From Paragemmobacter amnigenus (lineage in GTDB: Bacteria; Pseudomonadota; Alphaproteobacteria; Rhodobacterales; Rhodobacteraceae), in contig NZ_JAAATX020000007.1 in assembly GCF_009908265.2 (NCBI RefSeq), positions 1-64,000 on the forward strand: a stretch of 64,000 bases of DNA, given 5' to 3'. Made by a program: the position numbers and the translations under genes. Each line of letters opens with the position of its first letter. Position 1 is the first letter of the stretch. The notes beneath the pieces are model-generated. The model saw nothing but the letters and a program-made list of their open reading frames with translations. It ran no database searches and was not told where the DNA came from. Shown one piece after another: positions 56,680 to 64,000 of the stretch.

Positions 56680-56970
56680 ATGGCGACCGCGCTCTGGATT
56701 GCCCATGTGCATGTGACCGATACCGAGGCCTATGCGAAATACGCCAAGGGCGCGACCGAGGCGATTGCGGCGCATGGCGGCGTGTTTCTGGCCCGTGGCG
56801 GGCGCTATGTGCAGCTGGAAGGCAACGACCGGCCGCGCAATGTGGTGGCGCGGTTTCCCAGCCTTGAGCGGGCAGTAGAATGCTACAACTCGCCTGCCTA
56901 TCAGGCCGCGCTGGCCTTTGCCAAAGGGGCCAGCGTGCGCGACCTGATGGTGGTCGAGGAGATCGAGTGA
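56680..56970 (+). CDS. DUF1330 family protein
   Basis: 96 residues from the ATG at 56680, one base after the alaS stop. Ferredoxin-like dimeric alpha/beta-barrel family pattern: YAKYAKGATEAIAAHGGVFL, the ARGG turn, LERAVECYNSPAYQAAL. Function unknown; co-translated with alaS. The start is chosen by homology (WIAHVHVTDTEAY) and by coupling. Confidence 0.85.
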   Translation: MATALWIAHVHVTDTEAYAKYAKGATEAIAAHGGVFLARGGRYVQLEGNDRPRNVVARFPSLERAVECYNSPAYQAALAFAKGASVRDLMVVEEIE

Positions 56971-57001
56971 GCACCTTGCGCGGTTCGTCGCGACGTGTGG
57001 A

Positions 57002-57030
57002 TAAAATGGCCCCTGCGGGGGCCGTTTTCG
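57002..57030. terminator. Terminator after the alaS-DUF1330 unit
   Basis: AAAATGGCCCC-TGC-GGGGGCCGTTTT: a GGCCCC / GGGGCC stem flanked by A-rich and T-rich runs, 30 bases after the DUF1330 stop. Probably usable in both directions. Confidence 0.7.
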
Positions 57031-57067
57031 TGTTACGGTGCCGGAAAACAAGAATCCGAGGCGGAGC

Positions 57068-57103
57068 ATGTTCGTTTTCCTGATCGTCCGGGGGTGCAGC
57101 TGA
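57068..57103 (+). CDS. Tiny upstream ORF (11 codons) overlapping a start codon
   Basis: MFVFLIVRGCS followed by TGA. It has its own GAGGCGGAGC ribosome-binding site, and its stop TGA shares its A with the ATG of the following amidotransferase gene (TGATG). Such a frame would make the downstream start dependent on translation of the leader. Existence of the peptide is not shown. Confidence 0.35.
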   Translation: MFVFLIVRGCS

Positions 57104-57897
57104 TGTGCCGCTGGGCTGCCTATGTGGGGGCGCCGATCTTTCTGGAAGAGATCGTCAGCCGTCCCGGACATTCCCTGATCCATCAGAGCCATTGCGCCAC
57201 GCAGTGCCACACGGCCATCAATGCCGACGGTTTCGGCGTGGCATGGTATGGCGAGCGGCCGGAGCCGGGGTTGTATCGCGACGTGATGCCCGCCTGGTCA
57301 GACCCGAACCTGCGCAGCCTGACGGCGCAGGTGAAATCGGGGCTGTTTCTGGCGCATGTGCGGGCATCCACCGGCACGGCGACGAGCCGGAACAACTGCC
57401 ATCCCTTCACGGTGGGGCGGTGGTCCTTCATGCATAATGGCCAGATCGGCGGGTATGAGGCGTTCCGGCGCGATGCGGACATGATGATCCGCGATGATCT
57501 GTATCCCCATCGCAAGGGCGCGACGGATAGCGAGGCGCTGTTCCTGATCGCGCTGGCCGAGGGGTTGGAGGACGACCCGCAGGGTGCGCTGGAACGGGCG
57601 GCGGCGCGGGTGATCGCGCTGGCGCGGGCCAAGGGTGCGGCACCCCATCTGCGGCTGACGGCGGCGCTGTCGGATGGCGCGCGGCTTTACGCGGTGCGCT
57701 ATTCCACCGATGCGCTGGCGCCGACGCTCTATCACCGCTGGTCGGACCGGCGGCAGGGGCGGGCCGTGGTGAGCGAGCCGCTGGAGCAGGACGAGGGCGA
57801 CTGGACCGAGGTTCCAGCGGGGTCGTTCTGCACCTTCGAGGGGCGGGATGTGCAGGTCAGCGCCTTTCTTCCCGAAGCGGTGAGCGCGGCGGCCTGA
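57103..57897 (+). CDS. Class II glutamine amidotransferase (YafJ-like)
   Basis: 264 residues. The N-terminal nucleophile is Cys2 (MCRWAAYVG), exposed after Met removal. Ntn-hydrolase features: HVRASTGTATSRNNCHPF and FMHNGQIGGY, with GATDSEALF in the glutaminase site. No synthase domain is attached, as in YafJ and related stand-alone GATase2 proteins, so the ammonia acceptor is unknown. Start codon overlaps the stop of a tiny upstream frame. Confidence 0.88.
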   Translation: MCRWAAYVGAPIFLEEIVSRPGHSLIHQSHCATQCHTAINADGFGVAWYGERPEPGLYRDVMPAWSDPNLRSLTAQVKSGLFLAHVRASTGTATSRNNCHPFTVGRWSFMHNGQIGGYEAFRRDADMMIRDDLYPHRKGATDSEALFLIALAEGLEDDPQGALERAAARVIALARAKGAAPHLRLTAALSDGARLYAVRYSTDALAPTLYHRWSDRRQGRAVVSEPLEQDEGDWTEVPAGSFCTFEGRDVQVSAFLPEAVSAAA

Positions 57898-57919
57898 GCC
57901 TGCGTGGCGTTTACGAAGG

Positions 57920-57947
57920 TTGACGGAACGGTCAAACTTACTAATCT
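57920..57947 (+). promoter_or_regulatory. Candidate promoter with overlapping TTGAC/GTCAA palindrome
   Basis: TTGACG (57920-57925) and TAATCT (57942-57947) with 16 bases between. The -35 box is also the left arm of TTGAC-N6-GTCAA (57920-57935), a possible autoregulatory site of the LysR gene that starts at 58040. Confidence 0.45.
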
Positions 57948-58039
57948 CGGCCAATCCGCGCGGATTTGCGGGCGCGGCATAGCGAGTTCTGCCTTGTGCG
58001 AGTGAAAAAGTCCTTTCTCGCCCAAGGGGGTTCTCTGGC

Positions 58040-58924
58040 ATGGCCGCGCCTTTTCCGGACTGGAATGACCTGCATGACATCCTGTTGATCACCGATGCCG
58101 GAAGCCTGTCGGGCGCGGCACGCATCGCGGGGATCAGCCAGTCCACCATGTCGCGCCGGTTGGCCGCGATCGAGGCCAACGGGCAGCCGGTCTTCCTGCG
58201 CGACGAGATGGGGCGGATGAAGCCCAATGCGCGGGGGCGGGAACTGGTGGCGGCAGCGCGCGAGATGGCGGCGGCCTATGATCGCGTCAAGGCGCGGCTG
58301 ACGCAGGCGGCGCCACCGCTGCGGGTGGCGAGCTGCGCGATGCTGGCGGATGTGTTCCTGTCGGCGTGTCTGCCGGTCTGGGCGGCGCGGTCCGACAGCG
58401 CGGCGGAACTGTCGGTGCATGACGACCTGATGGCCCTGCCCGAGGACAGCTATGATGTGCTGGTGGCCCCGATGGCGGCCGCGCCCGAGCGGAGCACGGG
58501 CCAGATGCTGGGGCGGCTGGCGATGGCGCTTTATGCCGCGCCATCCTATGTGGCGCAGTATCGCATCCGCGGGCGGCTGGACACGCTGGAAGGCCAAGGT
58601 GTGATCCGCGCGTCCAAGGCGTTGGCCGATGCCGAGAGTTTCCGCTGGCTGGCGCGGCAGGGCGGCAATGTGACGATGCTGTCCCCGAACATTCCCACCA
58701 TGGCCGAAGCCTGTGCAGCGGGTCTGGGAATCGCGCTGTTGCCGGTCGAGACGGCGGGGCAGGATGCGCGGCTCTTGCCGATCGACGGGCCGAAGTCGCC
58801 GTCCTGCGAGATCTGGGCGGTGGCGGATGCGGCAGGGGCGAATGACCCGCGCATCGCGGGCTTTCTGAAATGGGCGCGCGGGGAATTCCGCGCGTCCCAT
58901 GCCGGTATGCAGGCGGCCGGTTAG
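58040..58924 (+). CDS. LysR-family transcriptional regulator
   Basis: 294 residues. Winged helix about 8-65 (LHDILLITDAGSLSGAARIA, then GISQSTMSRRLAAIE) with an effector domain following. It has a slightly unusual N-terminus (MAAPFPDWNDLHDI) and a compact effector domain lacking one usual helix region. Its stop codon overlaps that of convergent typA by 3 bases. Target unknown. Confidence 0.88.
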   Translation: MAAPFPDWNDLHDILLITDAGSLSGAARIAGISQSTMSRRLAAIEANGQPVFLRDEMGRMKPNARGRELVAAAREMAAAYDRVKARLTQAAPPLRVASCAMLADVFLSACLPVWAARSDSAAELSVHDDLMALPEDSYDVLVAPMAAAPERSTGQMLGRLAMALYAAPSYVAQYRIRGRLDTLEGQGVIRASKALADAESFRWLARQGGNVTMLSPNIPTMAEACAAGLGIALLPVETAGQDARLLPIDGPKSPSCEIWAVADAAGANDPRIAGFLKWARGEFRASHAGMQAAG

Positions 58925-60738
58925 GCCGATTTCGCCGCGCGCTTGCGCTCGTGCGGGTCGAGGACGCGCTTGCGCAGGCGGATGATCTTGGGCGTGACTT
59001 CCACCAGTTCGTCATCGTCGATATAGGCGATGGCCTCTTCGAGGCTGAACTTGATGTGGGGCGTCAGGCGCACCGCCTCGTCCGTGCCGGAGGCGCGGAC
59101 GTTGGTGAGCTTCTTGCCCTTGAGCGGGTTCACCTCGAGGTCGTTGTCGCGCGAGTGTTCGCCGATGATCATGCCCTCATAGACGTTTTCCTGCGGGCCG
59201 ATGAACATGCGGCCGCGGTCTTCGAGGTTCCAGAGCGCATAGGCGACAGAGACGCCGTTTTCCATCGAGATCAGCACACCCTGACGGCGGCCCTGGATCG
59301 GGCCCTTGTGCGGGACCCAGCCGTGGAAGATGCGGTTCAGCACGCCCGTGCCGCGCGTGTCGGTCAGGAACTGGCCGTGATAGCCGATAAGGCCGCGCGA
59401 CGGGACATGGGCGATGATGCGGGTCTTGCCTGCGCCTGCGGGTTTCATCTCCACAAGGTCGCCCTTGCGTTCGCCGGTCAGCTTGTCGATCACAGCGCCG
59501 GAATATTCGTCATCCACGTCGACGATGACTTCTTCCACCGGTTCCATCCGCACGCCGTTCTCTTCCTTGAAGATCACGCGGGGGCGGGAGATCGAAAGTT
59601 CAAAGCCTTCGCGGCGCATGTTCTCGATCAGGACGCCCATCTGGAGTTCGCCGCGGCCCGAGACTTCGAACGCCTCGCCGCCGGGGGTGTCGGCGACCTT
59701 GATGGCGACGTTGGTTTCCGCCTCTTTCATCAGGCGGTCGCGGATGACGCGGGATTGGACCTTGTTGCCGTCGCGGCCAGCAAGGGGGCTGTCATTGATG
59801 CCGAAGGTGACGGTAATCGTAGGCGGATCAATGGGTTGCGCCGGAAGGGCGGTGTCGATTTCCAGCGCGCAGAGCGTGTCGGCCACGGTGGCCTTGGTCA
59901 TGCCGGCAAGGGTGACGATGTCGCCCGCGACGGCCTCGTCTATGGCGGTCTGGGTCAGGCCGCGGAAGGCGAGGACCTTGGTGACGCGGAACTGTTCGAT
60001 CCGGTCGCCGGTGCGCGACAGGGCCTTCAGCGTTTCGCCAACCTTCAGCGTGCCGGACTCGACGCGGCCCGTCAGGATGCGGCCGATGAAGGGATCGGCG
60101 GACAGTGTGGTGGCGAGCATCGAGAAGGGTTCGGTCTTGCGGGCGATCTGCTTTGGCTCGGGCACGTGGCGGACGATCAGGTTGAACAGGGCGTTCAGAT
60201 CCTTGCGCGGACCATCAAGGCTTTCATCCGCCCAGCCGGCGCGGCCCGAGGCGTAGAGATAGGGGAAGTCGAGTTGTTCGTCATTCGCGCCGAGATTGGC
60301 GAAAAGATCAAACACTTCGTTAAGGGCGCGGTCGGGTTCGGCGTCCGGCTTGTCGACCTTGTTGAGCACCACGATCGGGCGCAGGCCAAGGGCGAGGGCC
60401 TTGGAGGTGACGAATTTCGTCTGGGGCATCGGGCCTTCTGCGGCGTCGACCAGCAGGACGACACCGTCGACCATGTTCAGGATGCGTTCGACCTCGCCCC
60501 CGAAATCGGCGTGGCCGGGGGTGTCGACGATGTTGATCCGCATCCCGTCATGTTCGACGCTGGTGCATTTGGCGAGGATGGTGATCCCGCGTTCGCGTTC
60601 GATGTCATTGCTGTCCATCGCGCGTTCGGTCACGGCCTGATTGTCGCGGAAGGAGCCGGACTGTTTCAGCAGCTCGTCGACGAGGGTGGTCTTGCCATGG
60701 TCGACATGCGCGATGATGGCGATGTTGCGAAGCTCCAT
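58921..60738 (-). CDS. typA: Ribosome-associated GTPase TypA/BipA
   Basis: 605-residue translational GTPase involved in ribosome assembly and stress adaptation. G motifs: AHVDHGKTT (G1), DTPGHADF (G3), NKVDKPDA (G4). EF-G-like domains II, III and V follow, plus the BipA-specific C-terminal domain ([20 protein letters not shown]). The ATG at 60738 is chosen ([15 protein letters not shown]). 74 bases separate it from the upstream YitT gene. Confidence 0.96.
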   Translation of the reverse strand: MELRNIAIIAHVDHGKTTLVDELLKQSGSFRDNQAVTERAMDSNDIERERGITILAKCTSVEHDGMRINIVDTPGHADFGGEVERILNMVDGVVLLVDAAEGPMPQTKFVTSKALALGLRPIVVLNKVDKPDAEPDRALNEVFDLFANLGANDEQLDFPYLYASGRAGWADESLDGPRKDLNALFNLIVRHVPEPKQIARKTEPFSMLATTLSADPFIGRILTGRVESGTLKVGETLKALSRTGDRIEQFRVTKVLAFRGLTQTAIDEAVAGDIVTLAGMTKATVADTLCALEIDTALPAQPIDPPTITVTFGINDSPLAGRDGNKVQSRVIRDRLMKEAETNVAIKVADTPGGEAFEVSGRGELQMGVLIENMRREGFELSISRPRVIFKEENGVRMEPVEEVIVDVDDEYSGAVIDKLTGERKGDLVEMKPAGAGKTRIIAHVPSRGLIGYHGQFLTDTRGTGVLNRIFHGWVPHKGPIQGRRQGVLISMENGVSVAYALWNLEDRGRMFIGPQENVYEGMIIGEHSRDNDLEVNPLKGKKLTNVRASGTDEAVRLTPHIKFSLEEAIAYIDDDELVEVTPKIIRLRKRVLDPHERKRAAKSA

Positions 60739-60812
60739 CGGGGAGATCTCTTTCAGCTTTTTCTGCGGTTGCGAGGGGCCATACAGGGTTTGGGACCGCT
60801 TGGCGAGTCCCG

Positions 60813-61433
60813 TCACGCGGCGATGTAGCGGTCGCGGCGATGGTTGATGGCGAGGAAGAGGGAATAGGTGGCCGCGCCGAGGAAGGACCAGAGCAGCGTG
60901 GCAGGCGGCAGGATCAGGGCGGCGGCGGAGAAAAGGACAATGTCCACAGCGAGTTGGCTGTATCCGGCGGGGATGGCGAAGCGGTCCTGGAGGATCAGCG
61001 CGGGGATGGAGAAACCGCCGAAGCTGCCACCGTGGCGGACCACGGCGAGGGCGGCGATGCCGAAGAGGATGCCGAAGAGGAGGGCAGCGAAGGCGGGCTC
61101 CATCGGACCCAGCACCATCCAGCGCGGAAGGATGTCGGTGAGGACCGAGAGCGCGGCGGTGGAGATGAGCGTCCTGAGCGCGAAGCGGCGGCCGAAATGC
61201 CACCAGCCGAGCGCGAGGAAGGGCAGGTTGAGGGTGAAATAGACCTGCGAAAACGGGAGGTTGCCGGTATAGGCGAGCAGGACGGCAAGGCCCGTCGTCT
61301 GGCCCGTGGCAAAGCCCATATGGGTGAGGATGTGGATGCCCAAGGCCGCCATGACAATGCCGAAGGCAATGCCCTGGGCGTCTTCGAGAAGGGTGTGGCG
61401 GCGGGGATCGGTCATGGAATGGGTCATATACAT
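60813..61433 (-). CDS. YitT-family (DUF161) membrane protein
   Basis: 206 residues if started at the ATG at 61433; ATGs at 61427 and 61415 are in frame. Five to six hydrophobic segments (about 20-42, 46-64, 77-96, 105-126, 158-180). Motifs GIVMAALGIHILTHMGFATG, then GQTTGLAVLL and SFGGFSIPALILQDR, match the short YitT/DUF161 type without the C-terminal cytosolic domain. Function unknown. No ribosome-binding site precedes any of the starts; a TATAAT box ends six bases before the first ATG. Confidence 0.78.
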   Translation of the reverse strand: MYMTHSMTDPRRHTLLEDAQGIAFGIVMAALGIHILTHMGFATGQTTGLAVLLAYTGNLPFSQVYFTLNLPFLALGWWHFGRRFALRTLISTAALSVLTDILPRWMVLGPMEPAFAALLFGILFGIAALAVVRHGGSFGGFSIPALILQDRFAIPAGYSQLAVDIVLFSAAALILPPATLLWSFLGAATYSLFLAINHRRDRYIAA

Positions 61434-61451
61434 TGACGCATTATAAGTCAA
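61433..61451 (-). promoter_or_regulatory. Candidate leaderless promoter with palindrome for the YitT gene
   Basis: On the minus strand TTGAC-N9-GTCAA (61451-61433) encloses a perfect TATAAT (61445-61440). The first in-frame ATG begins at 61433, seven bases after the -10 box, where transcription would start. The -35 region is weak. The palindrome would let a regulator cover the promoter. Confidence 0.45.
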
Positions 61452-61480
61452 TCCATCTGACCCAAATGCCCGCGAAAGCG

Positions 61481-61510
61481 ACGGGGCCGGATCTGGCGAT
61501 CCGGCCCCGT
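61481..61510. terminator. Thirteen-bp stem-loop between icd and the YitT gene
   Basis: ACGGGGCCGGATC / GATCCGGCCCCGT with a TGGC loop: 13 perfect pairs. It lacks a real T tract on the minus strand, so it may act as an RNA end stem or a weak terminator of icd read-through. Confidence 0.55.
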
Positions 61511-61518
61511 TTGTCCCG

Positions 61519-61572
61519 TGCCGATTGTTGTGCCGATGGCTGTACCGCATCCTGTCAGCACGCAGCGGGCGG
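61519..61572 (-). repeat. Dispersed iterated element, copy 3 (12-base period)
   Basis: Minus-strand reading: CGCTGCGTGCTGACAG, then GGTACA, GGCACA and GGCACG at 12-base steps. It is the most diverged copy of the element at 3980-4038 and 23425-23481. It points toward the YitT gene, about 85 bases upstream of its start. Confidence 0.6.
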
Positions 61573-61597
61573 CGCGGTCACGGGTTGGAAAGCCCCG

Positions 61598-61658
61598 CCC
61601 CGGGCTTGATCCGGGGCCTGCGCCGCAGCGGGGGGGAGGCCCCGGGTCAAGCCCGGGG
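61598..61658. repeat. REP-like palindromic element after icd
   Basis: Two inverted copies of a CCCCGGGCTTGATCCGGGG-type unit (61598-61618 and 61638-61658), each itself palindromic, separated by 19 bases. Units of this type are widespread in alphaproteobacterial intergenic regions. It lies 15 bases after the icd stop and probably forms the mRNA 3' stem. Confidence 0.75.
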
Positions 61659-61672
61659 CGCGGTGTCCGCCG

Positions 61673-62887
61673 TCAGCCTGCCAGCGCCTTGTTGAGGTAT
61701 TCGTCAACCTTTTCCAGATAGCCCATGGTGGTGAGCCATTTCTGGTCCGGTCCGACGAGCAGGGCGAGGTCCTTGGTCATCCAGCCATCCTCGACCGTCT
61801 GGACGGTCACCTTTTCCAGCGTGGTCGCAAAGGTCATCAGCGCGTCGTTGCCGTCGAGTTTCGCGCGGTGCTTGAGCCCGCCGGTCCAGGCGTAGATCGA
61901 GGCGATGGAGTTCGTGGAGGTCTGCTTGCCCTTCTGGTGTTCGCGGAAATGGCGGGTGACGGTGCCGTGCGCCGCCTCGGCCTCGACCACCTTGCCGTCG
62001 GGGGTGAGCAGGACGGAGGTCATCAGGCCGAGGCTGCCGAAGCCCTGTGCCACGGTGTCGGACTGCACGTCGCCGTCATAGTTCTTGCAGGCCCAGATAT
62101 AGCCCCCCGACCATTTCAGCGCCGAGGCCACCATGTCGTCGATCAGGCGGTGTTCGTAATGGATGCCGGCGGCCTTGAAGCGGTCCTCGAATTCTTCGGC
62201 ATAGACCTTGGCGAAGAGGTCTTTGAAGCGGCCGTCATAGGCCTTGAGGATGGTGTTCTTGGTGGAGAGATAGACGGGCCAGCCCTTCATCAGGCCGTAG
62301 TTGAAGGAGGAGCGGGCGAAGTCGATGATGGAGTCGTCGAGGTTGTACATCCCCATCACCACACCGGCGGAGGGGGCGTTGTAGACCTCGCGCTCGATCA
62401 CCTCGCCATCCTCGCCCACGAATTTCAGGGTGAGCTTGCCCTTGCCCGGAAAGCGGAAGTCGGTGGCGCGGTACTGGTCGCCAAAGGCGTGACGGCCAAC
62501 CACGACGGGTTTCGTCCAGCCCGGGACAAGGCGGGGGACGTTGCGGCAGATGATCGGTTCGCGGAAGATCACGCCGCCGAGGATGTTGCGGATCGTCCCG
62601 TTGGGGGATTTCCACATCTGTTTCAGGCCGAACTCCTCCACCCGCTGTTCGTCGGGGGTGATGGTGGCGCATTTCACGCCGACGCCGTGCTGGCGGATCG
62701 CATGGGCGGCGTCGACGGTGATCTGGTCCGAGGTGCGGTCGCGCTCTTCGATGCCGAGGTCGTAGTAGAGCAGGTCGATGTCCAGATAGGGCAGGATCAG
62801 CTTCTTCTTGATGAAGTCCCAGATGATGCGGGTCATCTCGTCGCCGTCGAGTTCGACGACGGGGTTTGCCACCTTGATCTTGGTCAT
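61673..62887 (-). CDS. icd: NADP-dependent isocitrate dehydrogenase
   Basis: TCA-cycle enzyme, 404 residues, of the homodimeric eukaryote-like type usual in alphaproteobacteria. Start at the ATG at 62887 ([20 protein letters not shown]). Signatures are [25 protein letters not shown], the metal-site [20 protein letters not shown] and AAHGTVTRH for NADP. An upstream ATG at 62902 is in frame but adds MKGQP without need. Confidence 0.97.
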   Translation of the reverse strand: MTKIKVANPVVELDGDEMTRIIWDFIKKKLILPYLDIDLLYYDLGIEERDRTSDQITVDAAHAIRQHGVGVKCATITPDEQRVEEFGLKQMWKSPNGTIRNILGGVIFREPIICRNVPRLVPGWTKPVVVGRHAFGDQYRATDFRFPGKGKLTLKFVGEDGEVIEREVYNAPSAGVVMGMYNLDDSIIDFARSSFNYGLMKGWPVYLSTKNTILKAYDGRFKDLFAKVYAEEFEDRFKAAGIHYEHRLIDDMVASALKWSGGYIWACKNYDGDVQSDTVAQGFGSLGLMTSVLLTPDGKVVEAEAAHGTVTRHFREHQKGKQTSTNSIASIYAWTGGLKHRAKLDGNDALMTFATTLEKVTVQTVEDGWMTKDLALLVGPDQKWLTTMGYLEKVDEYLNKALAG

Positions 62888-62980
62888 GGGTTGCCCTTTC
62901 ACTTTGCAGGAATGGCCGCGCCGGTCGGGTGACCGGAGTGCATGCGGGTTCGGTATGCAACGGTATACAGTGAGGGGTCA

Positions 62981-63520
62981 ATGGGTGATTTGTCGCAGAT
63001 CGAGGCGGAGATGGCGCGGTATCGGGCGGAGTCAGCCGAGCATGTGGCCCAGTTGGCGGCGGCGCGCCGGGTGCGGGTGATGTGCGATTATTCGGCGGAT
63101 GGTGTCTGGTCGAAGGGTGGGGGAAGTTTCGACTGCACCGCGCTGCCGATCACGCCGCAACTGGTGTGGCGGATCCGGCAGTGGCAGGTGGACTATGAGC
63201 GCTCCGGTTACTGGACGGGGGAGTTCGGGCTCGAGGGCGGGTTGGAGGCGTTCGCGGAAACGGGCCTGCACATCGCGATCGAGATGAAGCGGCAGTTGCC
63301 CGACTGGACGATTGTCTATTCGGATGCACGGCGGCGCGCGCCAGAGGCGTCTGCGACGGAGTTGGCTGACATCCGTGCCACGTTGACCGAGGGAGACGAT
63401 CTCGAGCGGGCTCTTGAGGCCGCGCAGCTTTACACCGACAGGTTTCGCGCGTGGTTCGAATATGAAATAACGTCCGACGTTGTGGAAAGCGGGACGCCAC
63501 CAGACAATTACCCGAAATAG
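62981..63520 (+). CDS. Protein of unknown function
   Basis: 179 residues from the ATG at 62981 (GTGAGGGG upstream). N-terminal charged helix (LSQIEAEMARYRAESAEHV), then a mixed alpha/beta region with DYSADGVWSKGGGSFDCTAL, WRIRQWQVDYERSGYW and FAETGLHIAIEMKRQLPDW. It ends in WFEYEITSDVVESG. No signal peptide or membrane segment; no family recognised. Its last codons overlap the convergent HD-domain gene by 13 bases. It is divergent from icd. Confidence 0.7.
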   Translation: MGDLSQIEAEMARYRAESAEHVAQLAAARRVRVMCDYSADGVWSKGGGSFDCTALPITPQLVWRIRQWQVDYERSGYWTGEFGLEGGLEAFAETGLHIAIEMKRQLPDWTIVYSDARRRAPEASATELADIRATLTEGDDLERALEAAQLYTDRFRAWFEYEITSDVVESGTPPDNYPK

Positions 63521-64000
63521 GGCCGCACCCTTTCGCGGACCCATGCCCAGAGGCGGGGGGCGCCGCGTTCGATCTTCGTTCCCACCCTGTTCTGCAATTG
63601 GTCGAAGGTGACGTCGTAGGTCACCCATGTGCCGCCGCCGGATTGCAGGTTGGCCATGACGGGCTGCACGCGGTCTAGCGATTTGGCGAAGCGGGCGTCG
63701 GGGGTTTCGGCGGCCTCGAATTCGTCCCAGAGGGCGCGGAAGTCGCGGGCGAGGTCGGGGGGGAGGAGGCCGAAGATGCGGTCGGCGGCGCGTTGTTCGG
63801 CGGCCTGCGTTTCCGGCGCGGCATGGGCGGTGCCGTTGGCGGAATGGATCGGCACGTCGCCCACGTCGATTTCCACGAGGTCGTGGAGGAGGAGCATGCG
63901 GATGACGCGGTTGATGTCGACGCCCGCCTCGGCCTGATCGGCAAGGGTGAGGGCGTAGAGCGCGAGGTGCCAGCTGTGTTCGCCCGAGTTCTCCGGACGC
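63508..64000 (-). CDS. HD-domain phosphohydrolase (5'-truncated by window edge)
   Basis: At least 164 residues; the start lies beyond the window. The frame stays open through 64000. HD motif: ENSGEHSWHLALYALTLA (first His) and RMLLLHDLVEIDVGD (HD pair), then a distal Asp in FAKSLDRVQPVM. The pattern is that of YfbR/HDDC2-like 5'-deoxynucleotidases, which dephosphorylate dNMPs. Exact substrate is not fixed. Confidence 0.85.
   Translation of the reverse strand, partial: RPENSGEHSWHLALYALTLADQAEAGVDINRVIRMLLLHDLVEIDVGDVPIHSANGTAHAAPETQAAEQRAADRIFGLLPPDLARDFRALWDEFEAAETPDARFAKSLDRVQPVMANLQSGGGTWVTYDVTFDQLQNRVGTKIERGAPRLWAWVRERVRPYFG

Overview
The window is a high-GC stretch of chromosome from an alphaproteobacterium, almost certainly a member of the Rhodobacteraceae (Rhodobacterales). 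The evidence is the gene order yceD(DUF177)-rpmF-plsX-fabH-ihfA-merR next to a divergent bamE, the series ccmE / argS / SPOR protein / nagZ / scpA / scpB, the long alphaproteobacterial dCTP deaminase, a CckA-type hybrid kinase, a GTA-type holin, a recA gene with the direct-repeat SOS box GAAC-N7-GAAC, and intergenic GTATTTGGGCC-type repeats. I cannot name genus or species. No rRNA, CRISPR array, IS element or prophage was seen. One tRNA (Pro, anticodon GGG) is present.

Layout. 1-5.1 kb: 5' part of purL, a candidate small RNA, a LysR regulator, murI, a BrnT/BrnA toxin-antitoxin pair and argC. 5.1-11.5 kb (+): ccmE, a GTA-type holin, argS, a SPOR-domain protein, nagZ, scpA, scpB and a tiny basic protein, partly fused by 4-8 base overlaps. 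11.5-17.2 kb (-): dCTP deaminase, tRNA-Pro, MerR regulator, ihfA, fabH, plsX, rpmF and DUF177. 17.4-31 kb: bamE, msrB, olsB, an ABC-F ATPase, an outer-membrane barrel, a PLP decarboxylase, cysS, citramalate synthase, a squalene/phytoene-synthase homologue, a Hint-like protein, an MFS transporter, an AlkA-type glycosylase and an esterase.

31-41.2 kb is a complete alpha-glucoside island. A LacI regulator, a GH1 beta-glucosidase and glucokinase run leftward. A binding protein, two permeases, a GH13 alpha-glucosidase and an ABC ATPase (aglEFGAK) run rightward. LacI-type operators lie in the shared 324-base control region. Together these genes import di- or oligoglucosides, hydrolyse them inside the cell and phosphorylate the glucose.

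41.2-64 kb: a ureohydrolase and its LysR regulator facing a phytanoyl-CoA-dioxygenase-family oxygenase, a TDT-family transporter, a GATase1 protein, guaB, an SDR, an RsmB-like methyltransferase, the cckA kinase, a sulfotransferase-like protein, recA, alaS, a GATase2 protein, a LysR, typA, a YitT-family membrane protein, icd, an unknown protein and the 3' part of an HD-domain phosphohydrolase.

The regions least explained by known genes are non-coding: a compact candidate sRNA with an anti-Shine-Dalgarno seed after the first LysR gene; a short iterated element with 12-base period present three times, each time upstream of and co-oriented with a gene; a Cys-Cys leader peptide before cysS; a two-tier hairpin covering the argS ribosome-binding site; a candidate leaderless promoter overlapping a palindrome at the YitT gene; and four tandem palindromes between two convergent genes. 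All functional statements are read from sequence by eye, with no database search.
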